A DNA stretch of 64,000 nt, taken from positions 2,170,001-2,234,000 of the forward strand of contig JANTQA010000032.1 in the NCBI GenBank assembly GCA_027625915.1, written 5' to 3'. Positions 45,148-55,494 of the stretch are shown in pieces (position 1 is the first letter of the stretch; every line of letters starts with the position of its first letter). This stretch comes from Anaeramoeba flamelloides. Taxonomy: Eukaryota; Metamonada; Anaeramoebidae. Position numbers and translations under genes: made by a program. A model generated the notes under the pieces. The model was not told where the DNA came from, made no database searches, and worked only from the letters and a program-made list of their open reading frames with translations.

Positions 45148-46982
45148 ATTACTTTAAAAACGATAGTTTAATTTTATAAAAAATAATACAATAAAAAGCA
45201 ATTTTTAATAAACTAAGATTATTACTATAAAAAGTATAAATTAAAAAACAGATAATTCCTACTTTAAATACTGCCACCAATATATATTAATCGTCTATTA
45301 AACATGATATATCTTGAATATATAAATAATAGTAAAATAAACAAATCTTTCATATAAAAATATTGTAAAATTCGGATATTTTGACTATTCATATAATATA
45401 TGTATTAATCAATAAAACTTGAAAGTTTCACAATTTTTGATAAACCTATTTTAAAAAATAAATATTTACTGTAAGATAACATTAAATAATAAAAAAATAT
45501 AGAAATTAAGTAAATGACTTTATTTGTTGATGAATAATTTCAAAACTTTTTTTTTGATGCTGCAAATATATAATTTATATCTAGAATATTTTCATCTCTA
45601 ATATACTTATTTTTAATTATATATCTCTAGTTTACTTTATTATAAATTCATTTAAAAAACATTTGTTTATTGTGGAATAATATTATTCAAGTATTCATGG
45701 ATATATCTATAGATTAAAAAAATTATGAAAAACATCAAGTTAAGATGAAAAAAGTTTTTGAAAAAAAAAAAAGTCAAAATTTTCAAATATATTTTTACAA
45801 ATGGTAAATATATGATCTGTTAAAAATGAAATATAAAATTTGGTATTATTTTCCCTAACCAGAAAAAATTTTTTTCTTAGATTACTAATAAATCACTTTT
45901 CAAAAATTTTGATTTACTTTATAATATCAAGTTTAGTTCTTTTGAAGGTTTATCGAGTATTCTTATCAAAAAAATATTTTCAAATTTATGGATCAAAAAA
46001 ATTTTTTTTAAATTTTTGAAATTTCCAGTTTTGCTTTTTCAAATTTATTTTTTCTAATTTTGTTAATTTTTGTTTTGCTTTTTCTTTTTTTGGTATTCTT
46101 CTATTTTCTCTTTTTTTACTATTTTTTTTTTTTTTTCTTTTTTGTGCCGACACAAAGATCAAATGAAAAAAAAACAAGGATCTATAAAAAGACAAACGAT
46201 CACTAACAAAATTTCGACTTTATAATTCGTTTGAAAATGAATTTAATTATTAGCAAACAATCTTCTTGTTAAACTTTTTTCAGTGAAAGTTCAGTAATAA
46301 AAAATTGGTAATGCTCATTTCGAAAATTACCGAAATCTTTTTATAAGGTTTTGATTTTATTTTTTTTAATTTATAAATATCAGGTTTTTATCTGTTCAAA
46401 ATGATTTAAAAGTATGTTAAAAATCAGATTTAATTATTTGTTGTTCTTGAATATTAAAGGATAATTTTTTTATATATTTTCAATTTATTATTTAAAGTGA
46501 TTCACAATTTTTGAAATGGTCTTTAAATTTTAAAAGAATAAATTAAAATGTTGATTATTTTTTGAAGTATTCAAATATAAATATACATACAAATTAAAAA
46601 TGAATATCTTTATAATTTTAAAAAATTAAAAAATTTAAAATGATTCCATTATCTAAATTAGGTTTATGGCTTAGAATTTTGAAGAATAATAGTTTTATAA
46701 ATATTCATAATTTTAATCAATTTTTCTGTATTATCTTGAACATGCAATGTGAAACAATTTTGGTACTTTATTTTTGTATAGTTTGTGTGTTATTTTTGTT
46801 CTATTTATATATTTATATTTTCTTAAAGCTTTTGTATTTAATCAATAATTTTAATTATATTTTTTTAAAACAATAAATTAGAGTCGATTTTTTCTTGTTC
46901 TTGACTTTTATTCTTTTGTTTGATTGTTTGATAACTGTATATCAACGTTTGAATTTTTATCCCTTGCTTAAAAGTAAACACA

Positions 46983-47511
46983 AGTTCAAAATTTTACACA
47001 CACATAAAATTAGTCCAAAAAATCACAATAATACATTTTCATTCAATTGTGAAATACTTTTGATTTTGGAAAATATGAATACCTTATTTTCATTTTTAGT
47101 TTTTTTTTAGTTTTCATTTAATTTTCGGAATCAAGTAACTTGTTTAGCTCAATTGATTTTTTTTTCAAAGAATATATAAGGTTAAAGTTGAATTTTTCAA
47201 AATAGAAGAACTCAAATAAAAGTAGTTGATAATATCTAATCATTTGATGGTTCAATATTCCTAATAGAATTTAAACAAATCTAAAGGAATATATTTTTTT
47301 TTGTTTGGTGGTAATCTCCAAAAATTTTTAACATAATCTTGATTTAGTAGTATTGATAATTATTTTTTTTTTGTTTCACATGTATCATAATTTATCAAAA
47401 ATTTTTAACATTTCATCTAGTGAAAGGTTTCAAATTCGGTATTTATTCTACAATTGACTAAATAATATATTTTTTTCACAAACTGAATTTTGGTATATTA
47501 AAATTTTTGAA
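46983..47511 (+). repeat. 510-540-bp TIR family, copy 5
   Basis: It starts AGTTCAAAATTTTACACAC and ends GGTATATTAAAATTTTTG. It contains AAAGTAGTTGATAATATCTA, AATCATTTGATGGTTCAATA and TCCAAAAATTTTTAACATAA in the family order. Confidence 0.65.
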
Positions 47512-47754
47512 TTAAAATTTAGATTGAGTTCATGTTTTTTTGTATATGCTCATGATGAATCAATACACTCTTTCTTTTTCTTTGTTGTCAGTTTTTTTTT
47601 ACACCTTCTTTTGACTTTTTAATTCATTTATTATTCATATTGAAAAATTTTTTTATGAAAAAAAACAAAAAAAAAAAATAAAATAAAATGAAAAAATTAA
47701 TAATAATTTTATCGAATAAATTAAAGGTATATAATTTTATAAATATTAACCACG

Positions 47755-49085
47755 ATTATATCACAACACACAACCATGAAAAAAAATTTATTTGAAAAAA
47801 AAATTAAAGATTTGCTAATTTTTTACTTTTTGATAACTTCAATTATAATTAGACTTATTTGTTAATAAAAGATCTTGAATCTATAATTATTTTTCAATAT
47901 ATTTAAAATTTTATGTTGTAAAATCTATTTTTCTAGTTTCTATTTAGATTTTTTTCAAATTTTTGAGTAAAAAATTTACATATTTTATTTTCACAGTTAA
48001 GAGGTTATAATAATTTTTTTAAAAGTATTTCAAATTTAATAAATATCTTTGAAATGGGTAGTCCATTTTTTACCCTATTAAGGAATTATTTATTGATATA
48101 AATTGAAAAAAATATTTTTTTTTAAATTCTATAATAATTATCATAAAAAAAAAAATTATATCTCTAATTCAGTTTCATTTTATGAGTACAATGTTTTCAA
48201 AACCTTTCGTTATTATCTATCAAAGTAAATATCTCCAATTTGAAATAAACTAAAATTCATAGTCAAATATAATTAAATCATTTTACAGTCAGTTCCACTT
48301 TTAAGGCACAAACGTTCAACGAAATTTAAGGCACAAAAAAAATCTCGAATTAAGGCACAAAATTCAGATTTTTAGTAAAAAAAAATTGTAATAAAAAAAA
48401 TTCCAAATTTTGTGCCTTAATTTGAGATTTTTCTGTGCCTTAAATTTCGTTGAAAGTTTGTGCCTTAAAAGTGAAACTGACTATACTATAAAAAGGTCTT
48501 TTTTTCCGGGATAGAGGTGTTTAAAAAAAGATTGTAATACTATTATCAATAAACACAATAGTCTCAAGAATAAGAAGTTTTGGACTTTAGACTACAATGT
48601 GAATAAATTGTATTATTCAGGATGAAAGGTTTTATTTTGTCTAATATTTTTTTTTCAATTTTATTATTTCATGCTATTGTAGTGTAAATATAGATATCAT
48701 AAAAAATAGATTTTTAACAATTTTTGAGATAAATTAAGAATTCTATTCATTTATCTAAAATTTTGGTAATAATAAATGAAATATTTGTTTTGATTTTTGG
48801 TCACATGTAGTTTTCAATATATAATCGTTTTATTATAACAAATATTTTGTTTGAAAAATATTAATTTTTAAAAATTAAAAGATGAGTATCCAAACAAACG
48901 ATATTTTGATTAAAATTATTATTAGTCTAATAAGATATTTAGATATTATATTAACTAATACAAAAATTTGGATAAATGAATAGAATTCTTAATTTATCTC
49001 AAAAATTGTTAAAAATCTATTTTTTATGATATCTATATTTACACTACAATAGCATGAAATAATAAAATTGAAAAAAAAAGATAGA
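47755..49085 (+). repeat. Composite dispersed repeat, copy 3
   Basis: It aligns with 36395-38160 but lacks the 700-bp modular block and carries a hairpin MITE at 48286-48483. Its 3' part is a perfect inverted repeat: 48647-48755 and 48971-49079 are exact reverse complements over 109 bases, around a 215-base loop that aligns with the loop of copy 2. Confidence 0.8.
48286..48483. mobile_element. Hairpin MITE, copy 4 (inserted in composite repeat)
   Basis: Left end CAGTCAGTTCCACTTTTAAG, right end TTAAAAGTGAAACTGACTA, flanked by TA on both sides. This is one of the best-preserved copies: the arms pair almost throughout, so a transcript would be a long hairpin. The paralogous sequence near 37560-37600 has no insertion, giving an empty-site comparison. 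Confidence 0.9.
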
Positions 49086-50599
49086 CATAATAACTAGAAA
49101 TTACACCTAACACAAAATAATCTTTTATCTTTTTTCAGGTGTCTGAACTTTAAAAAGTAAGTTTCCACACATGGAGTGTGTTTTTTATTGTGCTCTTTTA
49201 CTTATACTTGCAAAATAGAATTTTCATACAAAAGAAATTGTACAAAAAATATTGATTGTTATTCAAGTTAAAAATCAAAAACAACAAAAAATAAATAATC
49301 AAAAAGATTTTTGCTACAAATTTTAAAAAATAAATTACTTTAAGGGATTTTAACTAACAAATTCAATTTTTAAAATATTTCAAAATTGTTTAGGTAACTG
49401 CAAAAAAATATTTAGAACACCTTGGGAATTTTTTTTTGTATTTATAGATTTGAAATGGAGATTATGAAATATTAAAATCCAATTTTACTAGGATTTAAGA
49501 AAGTGTACAATAGTAAAAAAAGATCGAAATTATGAAAATTTGAAATTTTTTTGAAAAAGAAATTCCTAATGTATAAATTTTATTAAGATTTCATAAACTC
49601 TTTCAAAAGCATTTTTATCAAAAATTTCCCCCTCTTTTCCTCTGAAAGTAATCCTTAAACTCAATTATTTTTTTTACATTCTCATTTGTATTTTGTTTAA
49701 AATATTTGCAAAAATTGAGTATATTACCCTTACTGTTGATAAATAAATAAAAAAGATAATTTTAAAAATCTCAAAGTCAAAAGAGATATTTTTGATTCAG
49801 AAAATTTGAAATCTGTTGTACAGAAAACAAAAAAAATTAGTATGTGGAAACAGTATAAAATCAAAATAAAAACATATAAAATTATAATATTTGACTATTT
49901 CAAGGAAAACAACAACTATAACATAATCCATCCAAAGAGTTTTTGGAACTTTCCAATTGATACTAGTAAGATTTCGGTTTTGGTTATTCTTTTATATTTT
50001 TCGAATTTCAAATACTTCATACCAACTTTTCCAAGCCAAAAAAGGGTAAAAAAAAAATAATTAACAAAAGATAACCTTTGGGATATATAAGAAAATTTTA
50101 GGGTTCGCTAAAGAAAAATATTTATTTTACTTTCACAATCCTGAAACTCTTTTTATGAAAACCAAAAAGTAGGAAAGTTGTCTAAATTACAAGTTTTTAT
50201 ATATCTAATATATTAAATAATAATATTTTTAATATTATTATTAAAAAAGATTCAATATATTTATTATCACTCGTGGGTAATAGACTAATTTTCGAGTCTT
50301 TATTAAAATTTCTAAATAAAAATTTAGGAATTCCTATTAACAAGAGGGATTAACAACTCCTCCGTTAAAAAATAAAAAAAAATAAATTACAAGTTTTTTA
50401 AAGTTTGAATTGTTAAAATGTTTCAAATTTGAAAGTTATTGAATTTTGATCTTGTAATTTAAACCAAAAATAGTAATTATTTGAAAAAAACAAAGAGTGT
50501 TTCCAAATATAAAACGATTCCTCACTCTTTGTTCTATTTTTGTCTTGTTCAAAAATGAAATTATCATTTTTTATTCTTTTTAAATTTTTGATAACATAC

Positions 50600-51010
50600 A
50601 TGTCACACCCAAATTCACCACACGTAACTTCAAAATACCTTTCAAATTTTCAAGGAAAAACTGTAAGCATTTTCATTTTTGTTCTTTCCCAATCATTAAA
50701 AAACCATCTTTTACTTTTTTTTCTTTTTAATTCACATTTTTACCCTTCCAAGGTAAGAGTGATTGGGAAGGTTGGACAAAAACAAGGAACTTCTGTTTTG
50801 CTCTTCACAACAGACAACGGACAAATCTGGGTTGATCGATCTAATAACCTTCAAAAGGATTATACTTCGCCGATCGTAGAAATTCTTGGTACCTATCAAA
50901 ATAATAGTTTAATGGAAATTGAATTTTTAGATTTGTCAGAAAATTTTGATTTTGAACTTTATAATCAAATGGTTGATCTTTCTTATCAACTGAAAGACAT
51001 TTTTTTCTAA
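50600..51010 (+). CDS. Replication protein A small subunit, RPA3/RPA14-like (106 residues, two exons)
   Basis: RPA3 is the small OB-fold subunit of the heterotrimeric single-stranded DNA-binding protein used in replication and repair. Exon 1 is 50600-50662 (21 codons) and exon 2 is 50753-51010 (85 codons plus stop), around a 90-base GTAAGC...CCAAG intron. The joined protein reads ...YLSNFQGKT-VRVIGKVGQ..., matching the family pattern of an N-terminal helix, then K-(P/T)-V...VG strand. It also has LLFTTDNGQIWVD (human MFILSDGEGKNGTIEL), YTSPIVEILGTY (human ISGIVEVVGRV) and FDFELYNQMVDLSYQL (human FDLGLYNEAVKIIHDF). Human RPA3 is 121 residues. The Met at 50600 is preferred; an in-frame Met at 50540 precedes a hydrophobic leader not expected in the family. 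The intron is a multiple of three and open. Confidence 0.85.
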   Translation: MSHPNSPHVTSKYLSNFQGKTVSIFIFVLSQSLKNHLLLFFLFNSHFYPSKVRVIGKVGQKQGTSVLLFTTDNGQIWVDRSNNLQKDYTSPIVEILGTYQNNSLMEIEFLDLSENFDFELYNQMVDLSYQLKDIFF

Positions 51011-53464
51011 GACCAATACTTCTGAATTAATCAAAGATTGGAACTCACACAAAATGAAAATATAATTTTAGGGATCGTTGAAAATTAACAAGAGAAGTAA
51101 AACAATTTCGCTAATTTTCCATTATTTTTAATCTTTCTCTTAAAAACCAACTAACAATAATAAACTAAACACCTTTTTATTGCTATTGATGTTTTGTTGT
51201 GCTTATTTACAAACCAAAAAATCCTCTTAATTTCTTTTAATAATTTTGTTTTCAGATTTAAGAAAACATTAAGGGGCTAGTCTCTCTTATTTTTTTTTTT
51301 GACCAATTTCTAAATAAGGATTCCTTCTCTAGAAATATGTTTAATATTGAAAATAAACAGAGGGTTTTCAATCAAAGTAATTGGCAAAAAATTTTCTCAA
51401 TCTCTATTAACTTTAGGTAAAAAAATTTAATAGAGATTAGTTCCTTAAGGAGGTTGTTTGGTGATAACACTTTTTAAGAATCATTTATTTTCTTTTCTCC
51501 TCTTCTTATGTAAAAAATAGATATAAATTTAAAAATAGAATTTTAGTTAAAACAAATTTGATTTATTTATACTAAATTAATTGCTCGTTCATCCTTGTTT
51601 TGTATTGAAAATTAATTTGTCTCGAGATTTAAAAAAATAATACCCCATAAATGAAGTTCAAAGTGATATTAAAATCAAATTATCAGAAATACTATTTGTT
51701 TTCAAATAAATTGAACAAAATTTTGGTTCAGCTTTCCAAAAAAACAGATTTTTAAATCATCTAACCTTTCAAATTTTTAATAACCTAATAGAAGCTTAAA
51801 TTATTAATATCCGTCTTTTTAGAATTGGGAACTTTGATGATTTATTTTAATTCTTGGGGTAGATTTATTTTGGAAAACTGAATGAAAATTTTAATCTTTT
51901 TATTTTCCTTTTAACAGTATTGCTTTGATCAGAAACTTAAGAGTAAAGTTATGAAGTTAAAAATAATTTTCTGAAAAGAAAAAAAAAAAAAGTAAATAAT
52001 TTTTATGAGTGTATAATACTAATTAAAAACCAACAAGGCGGGTACAGTCCATCTCAAAAAATAAAAAAAAAAAAAAGATGACATTTTTATAAAAAGTGCC
52101 AAAGAGGGACACTCAATTTCCAGATTAAAATTATTGTGAATTGTAATTTTGTATTGAGTTTGGCAAGCTCTGAAGTGATGCGCTGGTGAACTTTTGAGAT
52201 CTTGAAGATTTTTTTTTTTTTTTAAGATAATTCTTTTGGTTAACCAAAAAATTAATATATTCCACTGAGTTAAAAAAAGTTCATATTATATTAAGAAGAA
52301 TAGTTATAACTATAAAAGTTTTATGGTCATTTAATAATTTTACTTAGAAATTTTGTTTTTGTTTTAAGATGAAATTTGATTGTTCAAAATAAAATTACCT
52401 TGAAGATATTTAATGAATCAAGTAATTTTACCAGAAAAAATAAATAAATAAATTTCATTATTCTAAAAATGATTTAAATTGTTATAACTATTCTTGTGAA
52501 TAAGATCAAACAATTTGTTAAAAAAATTCAAAATTGAACATTTTTTTTTTCATATTTTTTTCATATTTTTTTTTATTTTTTGAAAACCAGAAAATGACTT
52601 TTTCAAACTTTAAACCAGAAAAAAATTTGTTGATTAGATCTCAATTTTATTGAGAAATATTTTTTAAAATTCAATTACATTTTCATTTATTAAATAACCT
52701 AGAACTCACTTAGTTTTATTTCCAGAGATTTGAAATAAAATAATAATTATTAAGTATTCTCATAACAATAATTTTTTTTCAAAATCATTACTTTCCAACA
52801 TAAAACCAAAAATATGTTTACCACATTATCAAGAATTAACTTTATTGGTAATAAAAATAATAGATTATCTTTTTTGGTTGTATATTCGAAAAATGAGAAT
52901 TTTGGATTTCTAAAAATAGACTCAAATTAATAAATTGTTTAAATAAAATGGATAACTTATCAATTTCATGAAGCCAAAACACAAATTTCAAAAAAAGAAT
53001 TTTATCAAGATCTGTACAAAATTTCATTTTTTTTAAACATATATTCCTCTCTAAATTCTTTTTTGTTTAGTTATTTTTATTAGTTATTTTTCTTTTATTT
53101 CGCTTATTCTTGCCTTTTATTAAAAATAACTATTTTTTTATTTTTTTTTCATACCCACCGACTGAAACTCCTTTATAAGAGGAAGAAGAGTTACAAAGGA
53201 AAAAGATCAACTGGTTACTTGTAAATACTGTAACACTGAAACACGAATGTATGAGTGACTTGAAAATAAAAACGAATCTAAACTCTTTTTCAAAAATTGT
53301 GACTCACCTGAAATAATAAATTGAAAAAAACAATTATTATTTAGTATTCAAGAACAATTAATAACTAAATCTGATTTTTAATACACTTTTAAGTTATTCT
53401 AAATATCGAAAAGCCTGATATTTTAGAAATTAAAAAAAAATAAAACCAAAAACTAAAAAAAAGT

Positions 53465-54575
53465 GAATAACACTTTTTGAAATGAGCATTACGGATTTTT
53501 ATTACTGAACTTTCACTGAAAAAAAGTTGAACAACAAGATTTTTTCCAAATAATTAAATTCCTTTTCAAAGACATTACATAGTCGAAATTTTCTTAGTGA
53601 TTATTTGTCTTTTCAAATATCTCTTTTTTTTTTCCACAGGATCTTTTAAAAAAAAAAATCGATCAAAAAAAAAAAAAAAGAAAAAAAAGAAAAAGAAAAA
53701 CAAAAATTTGAAAAAGCCAACTAAAATGTGCAAAATTAGAAAAAATGATTCTGATCTAAAAATTTGAAAATATTTTTTGTTAAGAATACTGGAATAAAAC
53801 CCTCAAAACAACTTCCATTAACATTATAAAGTGAGTCAAAATTTTTGAAAAATAGTTTATATCTATATATATATATATATATATATATAGACTAACAATT
53901 CACAAAGCTTTAAAGACCCAGTCCTAGTAGAAAAGCAAAAAATCGACATTTTTTTAAATTTTTTTTAAATTAACTTTTTTGGAATATCTTTAAGTTATAG
54001 TTTTGAATAGAGTATTTGGATAGGTTTGAATAGTAATCATTTTTAAATTTCAGATAACCTTTTATTCAGGTTTTTTTTTTTCAAAAGGAGATTGATAAAA
54101 AATGATAAAAAAAAAATTGATATTTTTTGCTTTTATACTGAGAATAGGGCTTTAAAACAAATCATATCAAAAAAAAGAAGAAATTAAAACAATTTAATAA
54201 CGATCCCCAAGTGATCATTTATGATCAATTATCAAATTATTAAAATAAATAAAAGTATCTTGTTTACGATTTTGTTTTTTCTTAATTAAAGATAGAGGAA
54301 ATATTTTTTTTTGATTTTTTTACCAATTAACTCTTATAAACATATTTTAAATTTTAATTTTTTTTTTCTTTTTTTCTTTTTTAGCTTTTTTCTTTTCAGT
54401 TTTTTGTTTTTTCTTTTTAAACATAAAAAATATTTGGTGTGCCTTGTCCTTTGAACAATCACGAAATATATGATTTTACGATTAAATTACCCTTGATCTA
54501 AATTTAAGTACAAGGACATTTTGAGTGTACTTTACACTTCTTCCATCAATAAAAAAATAACTATTTGTTTTTTCA
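53465..54575 (+). repeat. Dispersed repeat related to 40250-40870
   Basis: The first part (53465-53650: ATTACTGAACTTTCACTG, AACAACAAGATTTTTTCC) matches 40250-40460 directly and 46150-46330 inversely. The last part (54280-54575: TTTTTTGTTTTTTCTTTTTA then AACATAAAAAATATTTGG, ATGATTTTACG.TTAAATTAC and TTTACACTTCTTC) matches 40600-40870. The middle is about 500 bases longer than in the 40-kb copy, so it probably holds an insertion. Confidence 0.6.
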
Positions 54576-54936
54576 GAAAAGTAATCCTTTAAGTAATAAT
54601 CTTGCCTACATTATAATTAAGATAAAAAATACAAAAGAAATTATGTGTTTGACACAAAAAAATTAATATCTTTTTTCAATCTCCGCACTTTATTAAAAAT
54701 TAATTAAAAAATAATTAATTGTTTTCAATAATTTGATAATAGAAATCATGGTCTGATCTAATACTTTTCAAACTATTTATTATTATTTTTTATTTTTAAT
54801 TGCTCTCTTGAAAACATAAAGAATTTGGGTTTGCAAGTAATAAACACAAAAAGAGAAATCAGTTAATATTTTTTATTTTTGATCATGATCCACAACCTGA
54901 AATTCAAATTCGAAAAAAGGGTACAAAAAAAAAAAG

Positions 54937-54966
54937 CAAAACAAAACAAAACAAAACAAAACAAAA
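54937..54966. repeat. CAAAA pentamer microsatellite
   Basis: Six consecutive CAAAA units. Confidence 0.9.
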
Positions 54967-55121
54967 GAGAATGCCATTTTTTCTTAAAGTTTATTTGATA
55001 ATAATTGTGAAATCATTGTAGCAATTGAAAAAACATATCAAGGAATAATAAAAGCATAGGTAATTTCCATTAAAAAATGATGTTATATTTTCTCTACCAT
55101 CTTGGTTCAGAAAGATAAAAA

Positions 55122-55356
55122 TATTACTGTATCAACCACACCAAAGTTAAACTATACACCAAAGGCAGATAGTACAGTCGTGCTACTCTCGTTCCTCAAA
55201 GCTTATCAATTGGTAACACTTTTTATATCTCACTTAAAAGTAGGATAAGATATAAAAAGTGTTACCAATTGATAGGCTTTGAGGAACGAGAGTAGCACGA
55301 CTGTACTATCTGCCTTTGGTGTATAGTTTAACTTTGGTGTGGTTGATACAGTAATA
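55122..55356. mobile_element. 235-bp near-perfect palindromic element
   Basis: Arms 55122-55230 and 55248-55356 (109 bases each) are reverse complements with a single difference seen (GCTTATC against GCCTATC), around a 17-base loop. The outer ends read TATTACTGTATCAACCACACC and inverse, so a TA duplication at the edge is possible, as in Tc1/mariner MITEs. It is much richer in G and C than its surroundings and has no relative elsewhere in the window. It lies 138 bases beyond the stop codon of the radical SAM gene. Confidence 0.85.
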
Positions 55357-55494
55357 AAATAGAAATTCAAACAATTTCCCGCATAGAATGATTTGTGATA
55401 AATTGATCATTTCAAAAAGTATTTCCTACTTCCGTTGTCACCTCGTGAAGAATACCTTAAAATACCTTATATAAATCATTTAATAATTCACTAT

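Larger units (their letters stand above)
45148..50599. other. 5.4-kb non-coding region with repeats
   Basis: No supported gene. Contents: an inverted copy of the repeat seen at 53465-53650 (46150-46330), a copy of the 510-540-bp TIR family (46983-47511), composite repeat copy 3 with an inserted hairpin MITE (47755-49085), and a segment at about 49340-50360 partly shared with 26160-26440. The AT-rich 45150-46000 and 46350-46980 stretches show nothing I can interpret. Confidence 0.6.
51011..55494. other. 4.5-kb non-coding region
   Basis: No supported gene. It holds a short hairpin (TCTCTATTAA / TTAATAGAGA, about 51400-51440), a less AT-rich patch at about 52033-52205 of unknown nature (AAGGCGGGTACAGTCCATCTC onward), repeat copies at 53465-53650 and 54280-54575 (related to 40250-40870), a TA microsatellite (53864-53889), a CAAAA pentamer repeat (54937-54966) and the 235-bp palindrome (55122-55356). 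Confidence 0.55.

Noticed and set aside
44913-45171. Overlapping open frames on both strands (78 and 77 codons)
   Set aside because: They run through the 5S rRNA gene (45027-45147); the open frames are a by-product of the RNA sequence.
46640-47110. Two hydrophobic frames that could suggest membrane proteins
   Set aside because: Composition is that of AT-rich non-coding DNA, and the second runs into a copy of the 510-540-bp TIR family.
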